From assembly GCA_016285355.1 (NCBI GenBank), contig JAEEQP010000055.1:1-24153 (forward strand): a DNA stretch of 24,153 nt. The letters are read 5' to 3'. The position numbers and the translations under genes were made by a program. Below, one piece after another: positions 1-8,600 of the stretch; the stretch's first letter is position 1, and each line of letters opens with the position of its first letter. Under the pieces are notes generated by a model that was not told where the DNA came from, did not search any database, and worked only from the letters and a program-made list of their open reading frames with translations. The stretch is from Bacteroidales bacterium (GTDB lineage Bacteria > Bacteroidota > Bacteroidia > Bacteroidales > F082).

Positions 1-1418
1 AAAAGGACGACTTCACCATGATTTGGGGTTTCCCTGGCAGCACCGAGCGTTACATGTCGAGCTACGGCATCGACTATAACGTTGACACCTTCTATCCCGC
101 TATCATCGACATCTTCGGCACCCAGCTCGCCGCTATGGAAGAATATATGAAGGTGGATGAGCACATCAACTTGATGTATGCCGACAATCACGCTGGTCTG
201 GCTAACACTTGGAAGAACTTCATCGGCCAGTGCAAGATGCTCCGCAAGAACAAGGTGAGCGAAAGCAAGGTCGCTTTGGAAAAGGACTTCACCAGCTGGG
301 TGAACAAGAACAACAAGACCGAATACAAGGATGCCCTCCCGAACTTGAAAAAAGCCTTTGAGGATATGGGCAAGGTGGCCAAGTATATCTATTATCCCAA
401 CTTCGTGTCTAATATTGGTGCTGCTGGTATTGCTGGCCAGTTTGGCTCTTACTATGATGCATACGTTTCAAAGGACAAGGACGCAGAAGCCATGGCCCTG
501 ATGATGCTCCAAGCTATGGATGTGGATGAACTTTTTGCCGAGACCGACCCGCAAGTGGAAAAGAAGACCTTCGCCGAGATGCTGAAGACCTACAAGAACG
601 CCTTCAAGGGTGAGCAACTGCCGGAAGTCTACACGATTATCGACAAGAAGTTCAAAGGCGACATTGATGCTTTCGCTGAGGATGTCTACACCAACTCCAT
701 TTTCGGCAATGCTGAAAACATCAAGGCTTTTATTGCCAAACCTAACCCCAAGAAGATTGGAAAGGACTATGCCTACATCATGAACACCTCGATGATGGAA
801 GTCATCATGGCAAATGTTCCTACTTACCAAAAGGCCATGCAAGCCATCAGCGAAAATGACCACGTTTTCGTGAAGGGTCTGCGTGACTATTATGCTGCTA
901 CCCAACCTGGCAAGAGCCTCTATCCCGATGCCAATTCAACCATGCGTATGAGCTATGGCTCTGTCCAAGACTACATGCCCGCCGATGCCGTGCATTATGA
1001 TTACATCTGCACCGCCAACGGTATCATTGAGAAGTATGTCCCGGGTGACTATGAATTTGACGCTCCCAAGCGCCTCATCAGCCTCATTGAGAAGAAAGAC
1101 TTTGGTGCCTACGCTGACGACAATGGCGAACTCGTGGTTTGCTTCCTGTCGACCAACGACATCACTGGCGGTAACTCCGGTAGCCCCATTATGAACGGCA
1201 AGGGCGAACTCATCGGTCTCGCTTTCGACGGCAACTGGGAAGCCATGAGCGGCGACGTTAACTTTGAGCCTAAACTGCAACGTACCATCAACGTAGACAT
1301 CCGCTACGTGTTGTTCATCATCGACAAGTACGCCGGTGCCACTAACCTCATTGACGAACTCGACATCCGCAAGAGCGAGCCCAAGCCGCTCCGCGTTGAG
1401 GAAGAGGAAAAAATCTGA
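1..1418 (+). CDS. S46 family dipeptidyl-peptidase, DPP7-like (5' end outside window)
   Basis: C-terminal two-thirds of a peptidase S46 protein. The reading frame is open to the left edge (codons from base 3), so the first in-window ATG at 18 is internal. Numbered from that ATG, the catalytic serine is Ser387 in GGNSGSP. Eighteen residues later comes FDGNWEAMSGD, with Gly405 at the position that, by family knowledge, is Gly in DPP7 (hydrophobic/broad P1) and Arg in DPP11 (Asp/Glu P1). That points to a DPP7-type enzyme removing dipeptides from peptides in the periplasm. The catalytic His and Asp should lie in the missing N-terminal part. The end is a short charged tail (VEEEEKI) with no T9SS domain, as usual for these periplasmic enzymes. 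The family is nearly restricted to Bacteroidota and relatives and serves amino-acid-fermenting metabolism. The family call is secure; the specificity is inferred from one residue. Confidence 0.93.
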   Translation, partial: KDDFTMIWGFPGSTERYMSSYGIDYNVDTFYPAIIDIFGTQLAAMEEYMKVDEHINLMYADNHAGLANTWKNFIGQCKMLRKNKVSESKVALEKDFTSWVNKNNKTEYKDALPNLKKAFEDMGKVAKYIYYPNFVSNIGAAGIAGQFGSYYDAYVSKDKDAEAMALMMLQAMDVDELFAETDPQVEKKTFAEMLKTYKNAFKGEQLPEVYTIIDKKFKGDIDAFAEDVYTNSIFGNAENIKAFIAKPNPKKIGKDYAYIMNTSMMEVIMANVPTYQKAMQAISENDHVFVKGLRDYYAATQPGKSLYPDANSTMRMSYGSVQDYMPADAVHYDYICTANGIIEKYVPGDYEFDAPKRLISLIEKKDFGAYADDNGELVVCFLSTNDITGGNSGSPIMNGKGELIGLAFDGNWEAMSGDVNFEPKLQRTINVDIRYVLFIIDKYAGATNLIDELDIRKSEPKPLRVEEEEKI

Positions 1419-1442
1419 TTTTGAATTCATTTTAGAACCATT

Positions 1443-1472
1443 TGTAGAGACGTAGCACGCTACGTCTCTACA
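1443..1472. repeat. Dispersed palindrome, copy A (TGTAGAGACG family)
   Basis: Perfect inverted repeat with 14-bp arms (1443-1456 and 1459-1472) and a 2-nt centre, 24 nt after the S46 stop codon. It shares TGTAGAGACG and its complement with copies at 8601-8628 and 17637-17681. There is no clear T-run, so it is not a classic terminator, although the transcript would fold into a strong hairpin. Confidence 0.85.
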
Positions 1473-1611
1473 TTTTTGTATAGACAACACAGAATAGGTG
1501 TTATCAACAAATTTTTTCCAATCTATTGAATGTTAGTTCTGTATGTTCACTGTTCAAAATGGATTCGTATAGACAACGCTTATTATTCATCCCTGCATAT
1601 ACTTTTTTTGG

Positions 1612-1619
1612 TAATTTTG
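1612..1619 (+). promoter_or_regulatory. Bacteroidota -7 box for the CotH-like gene
   Basis: TAATTTTG matches TAnnTTTG and lies 20 nt before the ATG at 1640. I see no good -33 TTTG at the expected distance. Its position supports starting the gene at 1640 rather than at the upstream in-frame ATG at 1526. Confidence 0.45.
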
Positions 1620-1639
1620 CGCAACAAATTCTTAACAGC

Positions 1640-3466
1640 ATGAAAAGCAATAAGTCGTTCATATTATTATGTTTTCTTTTGACTTCTATGATGGGATTTG
1701 CCCAAAACGACACCGTCATTTTTTCGGTCTCAGGCGGTTTCTACGAGGAAGTCTTTCAGCTGGAATTGTATCATTACAATCCGCAAAACCACATTCGCTA
1801 CACCACCAATGGAAATAGGCCTACGGCAAAGTCGCCATTGTATGAGGAACCGTTGCTTTTGGATACTACTAAATACTCGAAATCAAACATTTATACCATC
1901 ATTGATTGTCCGGAAGCAGAGTTTTATCTCCCCGATTCGGTGCAACATTGCATCGTGATTCGTGCGGCGGTGTTCGATGAAAACGATAGTTGCGTCAGTG
2001 GCGTGAGGACCAACAGCTATTTCATTCGCGCCTTGGGTTGCGATACGCATGGGTTGCCAGTGGTTTCGCTCTGCGCCGACTCGTTGGCTTTGTTTGATTA
2101 TGAGACGGGGATTTTTGTGCCGGGCATTCATTATGACCCTCTGGATCCCAATTGGACGGGCAATTATTATGAAGAAGGCAGGGAATGGGAAAGAAGGATG
2201 AATATCGAGTTTTATGAATTGGATAACACGGGCATCAACCAGCAGGCGGGATTGCGCACTCATGGCGGCAACGGCAGGCGTTTTCAACAGAAATGCGTGA
2301 AGATATACGCTCGTGAGGAATATGGCAAGAAGCGTTTCAAGCACAAGTTTTTTGAAACCATTCCTCAGAATAATTTTAAACACCTTGTGCTGAAGCCTTT
2401 TGCCGCCTCGTGGAATCAATCGGGAGTGAACGACCATATCTGTAACCAAATTGCTGCTCAATTGAATATTGAGTCGTTGGCATCGCGCCCTGTAGCCCTA
2501 TATCTCAATGGCGAGTATTGGGGTATTTATTATATTCACGAACGGCCTGATGAACGGTATTTGGAAGACCATTTCGACGTCGACATTGATCGCGTCAATC
2601 TTATCTGGGCATGGAATCCTTTTGCAGATTGTGGCACCATTGAGCATTTTTTGGAGTTTTTCCAATGGATGGAGGATGCTGATTTGAGCACCTCCGAAGC
2701 CTATGATTATGTAAAGACCAAAATAGATATTGACAATTTTATTGACTATCAGATATTTGAGTTGTTTTCGGAGAACGGAGATTGGCCTGCAAACAATATG
2801 CGCTGTTGGCAGGAAGGCGATGGCAAGTGGCGGTGGATTTTCTTTGATGGGGATGCTTGTTTGCGTTGGATGACGTTTCATGCCTTTGACAACGCTATCG
2901 ATGAAGGCAATGCTGTTTGGCCTTCGAACTGGAAAGCGACTTTGTTTTTCAGGAGGTTGTTGGAAAATGAGGATTTTAAGATGCAGTTTAATGGTCGATT
3001 CTATGAATTATTGAATACTGCATTCAGTTATGACGTTACAAAACCCATTTTCGACAACATCAAAGCGACTATAATTGATGAGGTTCCCTATCAGTCCGAA
3101 AGATTTGGTTTTCCTGAAGACATGGATAAATGGAACGAAGATATGGGACACATGAATTGGTTTTTGATGAAGAGGGCAGAATATATCCAAGTGCCGATAA
3201 GTGAGCTGGTGAGTGTGGATGCACATGAGAGTCAGACTCTGTCATGTTATCCTAATCCGACCATAGGCGACATCCGCCTTAGTTTCGATGCCGACGCTCA
3301 TGGCAACACCGAAGTTGACATCTACGACATGATGGGCAGGAAGGTGTTCATTCAGCATTGTACGGTTATTCAAGGCCACAATGATATAGTGCTTCAACCT
3401 GATTTGAAAGCAGGTGTTTATGTGCTGAAAGTCGGCAGATATACTCAGCGAATCGTGCGGTTCTGA
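1640..3466 (+). CDS. Secreted CotH kinase family protein with T9SS sorting domain
   Basis: 608 residues from the ATG at 1640. That start is chosen because it begins a clean signal peptide (MKSNKSFILLCFLL...GFAQ); the frame is open to 1526, but the extra 38 residues precede the signal and lie upstream of the promoter. Order: signal peptide (about 1-22); a chitobiase/FN3-like segment (IRYTTNGNRPTAKSPLY); a CotH kinase-like domain (about 195-490) with RTHGGNGRR, WGIYYIHERPDERYL and a probable metal-binding DxD at Asp403/Asp405 (WIFFDGDACL); then a type A T9SS domain (CYPNPTIGDI...KAGVYVLKV). Family members include spore-coat protein kinase CotH and many uncharacterised secreted proteins; the substrate here is unknown. 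The T9SS tail predicts export through the outer membrane and surface attachment. It converges with the next gene, leaving only 3 bp between the stop codons. Confidence 0.88.
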   Translation: MKSNKSFILLCFLLTSMMGFAQNDTVIFSVSGGFYEEVFQLELYHYNPQNHIRYTTNGNRPTAKSPLYEEPLLLDTTKYSKSNIYTIIDCPEAEFYLPDSVQHCIVIRAAVFDENDSCVSGVRTNSYFIRALGCDTHGLPVVSLCADSLALFDYETGIFVPGIHYDPLDPNWTGNYYEEGREWERRMNIEFYELDNTGINQQAGLRTHGGNGRRFQQKCVKIYAREEYGKKRFKHKFFETIPQNNFKHLVLKPFAASWNQSGVNDHICNQIAAQLNIESLASRPVALYLNGEYWGIYYIHERPDERYLEDHFDVDIDRVNLIWAWNPFADCGTIEHFLEFFQWMEDADLSTSEAYDYVKTKIDIDNFIDYQIFELFSENGDWPANNMRCWQEGDGKWRWIFFDGDACLRWMTFHAFDNAIDEGNAVWPSNWKATLFFRRLLENEDFKMQFNGRFYELLNTAFSYDVTKPIFDNIKATIIDEVPYQSERFGFPEDMDKWNEDMGHMNWFLMKRAEYIQVPISELVSVDAHESQTLSCYPNPTIGDIRLSFDADAHGNTEVDIYDMMGRKVFIQHCTVIQGHNDIVLQPDLKAGVYVLKVGRYTQRIVRF

Positions 3467-3469
3467 CCG

Positions 3470-5356
3470 TTATTGTTTCAGGTTCAAATCCCAAGCGTCT
3501 TCCAAATCAATGTCCCATCCGGCTTTGAGTTCAAGGGGATTTTTGTATTCAAGGATGGTTTCGGGCAAAAGGCGGTGGTGATAGTTGCCTGTGCTCCATT
3601 TGCCATTGCCGTCGGTGTCCAACAAGGCGCGAAGCTTGTATTTGGCGGGCATCAGGTATTCAAACATCACCTCTTGTTTCGTCGTGATGATTTCCTGCTT
3701 CAACAATTTGCCGCTTTCGTCGGTGAGCTGCACCACGACTTGTTTCATGCCATCGGGCGGGATGACGGTGATGTAGATGTTGCCGTATTCATCATCCTTA
3801 AGCACGTGGAAATCAGCTTTGATGGTTTCGTTGGTGCGGCCACGGATGCCCCAAAAAACCGAGTCGGGAATCTCAAAACTATAGCTTGAGTCGGCAGAAA
3901 AAGGTGTGGTCAGACGGTATTTCAATCCGTTTTCATCGGCGGGCTCGAAGGCGAGTTGGCCGTAATAAATCGTTGTGTCGCGTTTGAAGATGGCAGAGTC
4001 AGACATTTGGCAACTGACGACAGGCTCCGAGAATTTCAGGATGAGGTCTTCACCTGAAATCAAACCGCCACCATGCAGATTGTTGCTGACCTTGAGTTTT
4101 TCAGGCTGTTGGTTGCGTTTTTTCTTACTTCCTGATTCCTTGAATTTCAGGCTGTAGCGTGACGAATCATTAATTAAGGTGTCGTATTTCACCTGCACCC
4201 AAAGGCTGTCCTTGACATTGGGCGTGAAGTACCACCAAACCGTGTCGAATTCCGTTGATTGCAAGGTCACGAGGTTGAAGGTGTCGGGCAACATTTCGGG
4301 AGTCATGATGAGGGCTTCTTTGGCGGGATGGCGGAACACGAAACGCAACAACCCTTCCTCGATGAGTTTCTTTTCAAGCAAAACCTGCGTGGAGTCGATT
4401 TCGGTGAACATGTAAAGGGTAAGGTTGAGACTGTTTTGGTTGAAAACGCGTTGAGGGATGGTGTCTTTCGGGGCAACGAGTGAATCCACTTGTGCCGTCA
4501 GGGTGGAGTCTATAGATAAGGAGTCCACTTGTACCACCAAGGTCGTATCTAATAATGAATCCGCTTGTAATAATGAATCCGCTTGAACCGTAAAAGTTGA
4601 ATCGTTGATTAATGAGGTATCTGCAAGCTGCGGTTTCTGTGGCTTCCAAGGGTAGGAGGCCTCAACCAGCGTATCCAAAAACGCCACTTCCTCGTTGGGC
4701 AGGTCGAAATAAAGGTTGGAGTTGACATCCTTGATGGCGAAGACCAAGTATTTCTTGTCAGCGAGGCCGTCGAGACGGAAATTGCCTTCCTTGTCGGTTT
4801 TGGTGATGTAGTCAGGTTTGGCACTCAAGGGCAGCGAATCTAAATTGTCGTGGTCGGCGGCATAAAGCGAAACGTAGGCACCATCAACAGGTTTCTTATC
4901 CTCGGCATAAAGCACCTTTCCCGCAATGCTGAGCGTGTCGATATAATCGCCGGTCGAGAAACTATAGACATAATCCTTAAACTCGTTACCCTCGTGCAAG
5001 TCCTTGATGGCCGCACCGAAATTGATGGTGTAGGTGGTGTTTTCCGCCAGCGTTTCCTTGAATTTGATGACTACGGTTTTGTTCTTCAGTTTGATGTCGG
5101 GTTTTTCGCTTAAAGGTGGCGAAATCAGCACATTCTGGTTGGCGTTTTCGAGGGTGATGTACTCATCGAAAGTGATTTCAATCTTCTTGCCAGTGAAATT
5201 AATACTTCGGTTTTCGGGCACCTCCTCGACCACTTTAGGCGGTGTTTCATCTTTCGGTCCGCCGGTAGGTGCCACAGCATTAGCGCAACGCTGGGCAAGG
5301 AAGGCCGTGAGCAACATCGCGAGGCAAAAAAGTAGATATTTCAATTTCCGAATCAC
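3470..5356 (-). CDS. Ig-like (Big_5-type) domain lipoprotein of Bacteroidota
   Basis: 628 residues, starting with GTG at 5356. No ATG gives a complete signal peptide; the first in-frame ATG would leave only about ten residues before the cysteine. The N-terminus has a hydrophobic stretch (YLLFCLAMLLTAFLAQ), then Cys24 followed by ANAVAPTGGPKDETPP. This matches a widespread Bacteroidota lipoprotein family with a conserved C...P.GGPKD..PP start, although Arg at -1 makes the lipobox atypical. A bacterial Ig-like domain follows at about 35-135 (FTGKKIEITFDEYITL...YTINF), then a carboxypeptidase-regulatory-like beta domain at about 140-240, then a Ser/Asp/Leu-rich linker with tandem QADSLL, and a long beta-rich C-terminal part. 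Function is unknown. Its -7 box lies 4 nt before the GTG, which suggests a leaderless mRNA. Confidence 0.82.
   Translation of the reverse strand: MIRKLKYLLFCLAMLLTAFLAQRCANAVAPTGGPKDETPPKVVEEVPENRSINFTGKKIEITFDEYITLENANQNVLISPPLSEKPDIKLKNKTVVIKFKETLAENTTYTINFGAAIKDLHEGNEFKDYVYSFSTGDYIDTLSIAGKVLYAEDKKPVDGAYVSLYAADHDNLDSLPLSAKPDYITKTDKEGNFRLDGLADKKYLVFAIKDVNSNLYFDLPNEEVAFLDTLVEASYPWKPQKPQLADTSLINDSTFTVQADSLLQADSLLDTTLVVQVDSLSIDSTLTAQVDSLVAPKDTIPQRVFNQNSLNLTLYMFTEIDSTQVLLEKKLIEEGLLRFVFRHPAKEALIMTPEMLPDTFNLVTLQSTEFDTVWWYFTPNVKDSLWVQVKYDTLINDSSRYSLKFKESGSKKKRNQQPEKLKVSNNLHGGGLISGEDLILKFSEPVVSCQMSDSAIFKRDTTIYYGQLAFEPADENGLKYRLTTPFSADSSYSFEIPDSVFWGIRGRTNETIKADFHVLKDDEYGNIYITVIPPDGMKQVVVQLTDESGKLLKQEIITTKQEVMFEYLMPAKYKLRALLDTDGNGKWSTGNYHHRLLPETILEYKNPLELKAGWDIDLEDAWDLNLKQ
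4550..4585. repeat. 18-bp perfect tandem duplication inside the Ig-like lipoprotein gene
   Basis: Two identical adjacent 18-bp units (4550-4567 and 4568-4585). On the minus strand they encode QADSLL twice within a longer degenerate region of (V/A)DSL repeats. It is in frame, so copy-number change would alter linker length without breaking the gene. Confidence 0.9.
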
Positions 5357-5360
5357 GGGG

Positions 5361-5368
5361 CAAAGGTA
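5361..5368 (-). promoter_or_regulatory. -7 box for the Ig-like lipoprotein gene
   Basis: On the minus strand TACCTTTG matches TAnnTTTG. Only four bases (CCCC) separate it from the GTG start at 5356, so transcription would begin at or beside the start codon. No convincing -33 box. Confidence 0.5.
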
Positions 5369-5408
5369 CTAAATTGTTCAATACTAAAAGGAGCAGATTT
5401 GAAATCAC

Positions 5409-5500
5409 AAATTTTACCTTGAAAAGTAAAAAATTTAGAAGAAATTTATTTCTATAAAGTAAAAAATATGTGATAAATTTGTTTTTCTAAAGTAAAAAAT
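5409..5500. promoter_or_regulatory. Three phased 26-bp direct repeats (putative operator)
   Basis: Units at 5409-5434, 5442-5467 and 5475-5500 begin exactly 33 bp apart. Each starts with AAATTT and ends with the identical 12-mer AAAGTAAAAAAT; the eight bases between are T-rich and partly conserved. The third unit covers the likely -33 box of the AAA ATPase gene and ends 2 bp before its -7 box. Spacing near three helical turns suggests a protein binding one DNA face. The regulator is unknown; autoregulation is a guess. Confidence 0.7.
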
Positions 5501-5510
5501 TGTATTTTTG
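5478..5510 (+). promoter_or_regulatory. Bacteroidota promoter of the AAA ATPase gene
   Basis: TTTG (5478-5481) and TATTTTTG (5503-5510) are separated by 21 bp, a good match to the TTTG/TAnnTTTG consensus, 20 nt before the ATG at 5531. The -33 box lies inside the third phased repeat. Confidence 0.7.
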
Positions 5511-5530
5511 CAGCGAGAAAACAGAAAACA

Positions 5531-6724
5531 ATGGATAATTTGTTCAAGACTTACGGTCGACTGTTAGCCGATACCGATTTAAACTTTACCCGATACCTTT
5601 ATGATAAAATCAACTGGGACAACAGGTTGATTGTCATCAAGGGAGCGAAAGGTGTGGGCAAGACAACCTTGCTGCTGCAACATATAAAAAGGACTTTTAC
5701 GGATGCGAAAAAAGCCCTGTACGTTTCCTTGGATAACATCTGGTTTGCCAACCATACCCTTCTTGAATTGGCAGAATACCACTACACGCATGGCGGCACG
5801 CATCTCTTTTTGGATGAAGTCCATAAATACAGGGGATGGCAACAGGAAATCAAGAACATTTACGATTCCTATCCGCATCTGCATATCGTGGTGACTGGCT
5901 CATCCATGCTGAAATTGGAAGAGTCATTGGCAGCTGACCTTTCGCGCCGCCATCGTGCTTATACAATGGAAGGCCTTTCGTTCAGGGAATACCTGCAATT
6001 GGAGCAAGTGGCTGACCTGCCTGTGCTGCCTTTGGAGACCATACTCAACGACCATTTCAAAGAAGCCTCTCAGATTACATCGATAGTAAAAGTGCTGCAA
6101 CATTTTGAAAAGTATTTAGAATCAGGGTATTATCCGTTTTATCGCGAAGAAGGCGACGGTTTTTTCGACCGTTTGCAACAAGTGATTGAGACAGTCGTAA
6201 CTACCGAAATTCCGGCCGTGAGTCATATTGAATATGATTCGGTTTATAAAGTCAAACAACTATTGGCGGTATTGGCCGAGATGAAGCCTTATACCTTAAA
6301 CATATCTTCGCTTTGTACGACATTACAATCGTCGCGCAACAATGTGTTGAAACTCCTTGACTTGATGGACAAGGCCGCTTTGGTGCGTCGTCTCTATGCT
6401 TCGGAAAGCGGAATGAACATGCTGACTAAGCCTGAAAAGATACTCTTCTACAACACCAATCTGATGTATTGCTTGACTCCCCAAGTCGATTCGGGAACCC
6501 TGCGCGAGACCTATCTTGCTTCGCAAGTAGGTGTAAATCACAGACTTTATATGCCCCAAAAAGGCGACTTGGTTGTAGACGGTAAATGGCTCTTTGAAGT
6601 GGGCGGCAAAGGAAAAGGTTTTTCACAAATCAAGAACATCGAGGACAGTTTCGTGGTGAGTGACAATATGGAAATAGGCCACGGCAATAAGATTCCGTTG
6701 TGGTTGTTCGGTTTGTTGTATTGA
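5531..6724 (+). CDS. AAA family ATPase (AAA_14 type with DUF4143-like C-terminus)
   Basis: 397 residues. Walker A is GAKGVGKTT near residues 38-46. Walker B is HLFLDEVH around residues 92-99, followed by VVTGSSML, the sensor-like strand typical of AAA_14. The middle is helical and resembles a winged-helix region (NISSLCTTLQSSRNNVLKLL). The C-terminus has DLVVDGKWLFEVGGKGKGF and ends PLWLFGLLY. This recalls the DUF4143 restriction-endonuclease-like fold with a degenerate D...ExxxK core. These ATPases are abundant, variable accessory genes in anaerobes and are often called 'ATP-binding protein'; their role is not established. It stands alone, with its own promoter and phased repeats, between an outer-membrane lipoprotein and aspS. 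Start supported by the promoter position. Confidence 0.88.
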   Translation: MDNLFKTYGRLLADTDLNFTRYLYDKINWDNRLIVIKGAKGVGKTTLLLQHIKRTFTDAKKALYVSLDNIWFANHTLLELAEYHYTHGGTHLFLDEVHKYRGWQQEIKNIYDSYPHLHIVVTGSSMLKLEESLAADLSRRHRAYTMEGLSFREYLQLEQVADLPVLPLETILNDHFKEASQITSIVKVLQHFEKYLESGYYPFYREEGDGFFDRLQQVIETVVTTEIPAVSHIEYDSVYKVKQLLAVLAEMKPYTLNISSLCTTLQSSRNNVLKLLDLMDKAALVRRLYASESGMNMLTKPEKILFYNTNLMYCLTPQVDSGTLRETYLASQVGVNHRLYMPQKGDLVVDGKWLFEVGGKGKGFSQIKNIEDSFVVSDNMEIGHGNKIPLWLFGLLY

Positions 6725-6778
6725 GGCCGCAGAAACCAAAAAAATTACAATACCAATCAGCAATCCAAAATGATTTTC

Positions 6779-6786
6779 TATCTTTG
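6779..6786 (+). promoter_or_regulatory. -7 box upstream of aspS
   Basis: TATCTTTG matches TAnnTTTG and lies 45 nt before the aspS ATG. No clear -33 TTG at the usual spacing. Confidence 0.5.
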
Positions 6787-6831
6787 CAAGTTTGAAATCA
6801 TTAAATCTTGAATCTTTAAATCCGAAATACC

Positions 6832-8586
6832 ATGTACAGAACGCATACTTGTGGCGAACTTCGTCTTGCCGATGCTGGCAAGGAAGTGACATTGGCTGGC
6901 TGGGTGCAGCGCACCCGCGACAAAGGCTCCCTCATTTGGATTGACCTCCGCGACCGTTATGGCATCACCCAACTCTTCTTGGATGGCAGCAGCGACCCGA
7001 AACTTTTGGAACAAGCTCGCTCTTTTGGGCGTGAATTTGTAATTCAAGCCAAGGGCACGGTTATCGAGCGCGAGTCGAAGAACCCGAACATGCCGACGGG
7101 CGACATCGAATTGAAAGTGAGTGCCTTCCAACTGCTCAACAGCAGCAAGGTACCACCCTTTACCATCGAGGATGTCAGCGATGGTGGCGACGACCTCCGC
7201 ATGAAATACCGTTACTTGGACATCCGTCGTAACCCCGTGCGCCAAAACCTTGAACTGCGTCACCGCATGGCCATGCTGGTGCGTAACTATTTGAGCAACC
7301 TCAACTTCCTCGAAATTGAGACCCCGATGCTTATCAAAAGCACGCCTGAGGGTGCCCGCGATTTCGTGGTGCCTTCGCGCATGAATCCTGGCGAGTTCTA
7401 TGCTTTGCCACAGAGTCCGCAGCAGTACAAACAGTTGCTGATGGTGGCAGGCATGGACCGCTATTTCCAAATCGTACGTTGCTTCCGCGATGAGGATTTG
7501 CGCGCTGACCGTCAGCCGGAGTTCACACAAATTGACTGCGAGATGTCGTTTGTGGAACAAGAAGATGTTTTGAATACCTTCGAAGGCTTGGCCAAGCACC
7601 TCTTCAAGGAGATGAAAGGCCTCGAGTTCGACCAGTTCCCGCGCATGACTTGGCACGATGCTATGAAATATTACGGCTCCGACAAGCCTGACATCCGCTT
7701 CGGGATGAAGTTCGTGGAACTCAACGATGTGGTGAAAGGCAAGGGCTTTGGCCTCTTTGACAATGCTGACTTGGTTGTCGGTATCTGTGCCGAAGGTTGC
7801 TCAGAATACACCCGCAAGCAACTCGATGCCCTTACTGAATTTGTGAAGCGTCCGCAAGTGGGTGCTGGTGGCATGGTTTACATTAAATATAACACCGATG
7901 GAACGTTCAAGTCGTCCGTGGACAAGTTCTACACGCCTGGAGACCTGAAAGTCATTGCCGATAAGTTCGGTGCCAAGCCTGGCGACTTGATGCTCATTCT
8001 TTGTGGCGAGGCCATGAAGACCCGCGTGCAACTCAACGCCTTGCGTCTCGAAATGGGCAATCAACTCGGTCTGCGCAAGCCCGACGAATATGCCCCCTTG
8101 TGGGTCATCGACTTCCCGCTGCTCGAATGGGACGAGGAGACACAACGCTATTACGCTATGCACCACCCCTTCACTGCACCCAAGCCCGAAGACGAGGCTT
8201 TGCTGGATGACCCGACGAAGTGGGGCGACATTCGCGCCAATGCCTACGACATCGTGATGAACGGTGTGGAGGTCGGTGGTGGCTCCATCCGTATTCACGA
8301 CCGCACCTTGCAGAACAAGATGTTCCACACCCTCGGCTTCACCGACGAGAAAGCTCAGGAGCAGTTCGGCTTCCTGATGGGTGCCTTCGAGTACGGTGCT
8401 CCGCCTCACGCTGGTTTAGCCTTCGGTTTCGACCGTCTCTGCTCGCTCTTCGGTGGTGCCGACAGCATCCGTGACTTCATCGCTTTCCCGAAGAACAACT
8501 CTGGTCGTGATGTGATGAGCGGATCGCCTGCGCCGATTGCTCAGGAGCAGTTGGATGAATTGCAGATTGCTTTGAATTTGAAATGA
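6832..8586 (+). CDS. aspS: Aspartyl-tRNA synthetase
   Basis: 584 residues, normal length for the bacterial class IIb enzyme that charges tRNA-Asp. Order: N-terminal OB-fold anticodon-binding domain ([10 protein letters not shown]...WIDLRDRYG); class II core with [11 protein letters not shown] and motif 2 [18 protein letters not shown] (about 218-235); a bacterial GAD insertion domain in the middle; and motif 3 GLAFGFDRL (528-536). The ATG at 6832 begins [11 protein letters not shown], the standard N-terminus. It has its own -7 box and is followed by dispersed palindrome copy B. Large open frames on the opposite strand are shadows of its GC-rich codon use. Confidence 0.97.
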   Translation: MYRTHTCGELRLADAGKEVTLAGWVQRTRDKGSLIWIDLRDRYGITQLFLDGSSDPKLLEQARSFGREFVIQAKGTVIERESKNPNMPTGDIELKVSAFQLLNSSKVPPFTIEDVSDGGDDLRMKYRYLDIRRNPVRQNLELRHRMAMLVRNYLSNLNFLEIETPMLIKSTPEGARDFVVPSRMNPGEFYALPQSPQQYKQLLMVAGMDRYFQIVRCFRDEDLRADRQPEFTQIDCEMSFVEQEDVLNTFEGLAKHLFKEMKGLEFDQFPRMTWHDAMKYYGSDKPDIRFGMKFVELNDVVKGKGFGLFDNADLVVGICAEGCSEYTRKQLDALTEFVKRPQVGAGGMVYIKYNTDGTFKSSVDKFYTPGDLKVIADKFGAKPGDLMLILCGEAMKTRVQLNALRLEMGNQLGLRKPDEYAPLWVIDFPLLEWDEETQRYYAMHHPFTAPKPEDEALLDDPTKWGDIRANAYDIVMNGVEVGGGSIRIHDRTLQNKMFHTLGFTDEKAQEQFGFLMGAFEYGAPPHAGLAFGFDRLCSLFGGADSIRDFIAFPKNNSGRDVMSGSPAPIAQEQLDELQIALNLK

Positions 8587-8600
8587 TATTGTAACCGCTT

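Noticed and set aside
936..1490. 184-codon minus-strand frame over the S46 gene, and a similar one at 468-905
   Set aside because: Antisense to conserved S46 residues including the catalytic serine; composition typical of a shadow.
1478..1577. Direct repeat GTATAGACAAC at 1478-1488 and 1567-1577
   Set aside because: Only 11 bp in two copies; may be chance and no link to the promoter could be shown.
1526..1639. N-terminal extension of the CotH-like protein from the ATG at 1526
   Set aside because: It lies upstream of the -7 box at 1612 and would put 38 residues before an obvious signal peptide.
6778..7656. 292-codon open frame on the minus strand over aspS
   Set aside because: It is fully antisense to conserved aspS coding sequence, has a His/Val/Leu-rich composition typical of shadow frames, and matches no known domain.
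7801..8409. 202-codon minus-strand frame over aspS
   Set aside because: Shadow of aspS codon use; no promoter and no domain.
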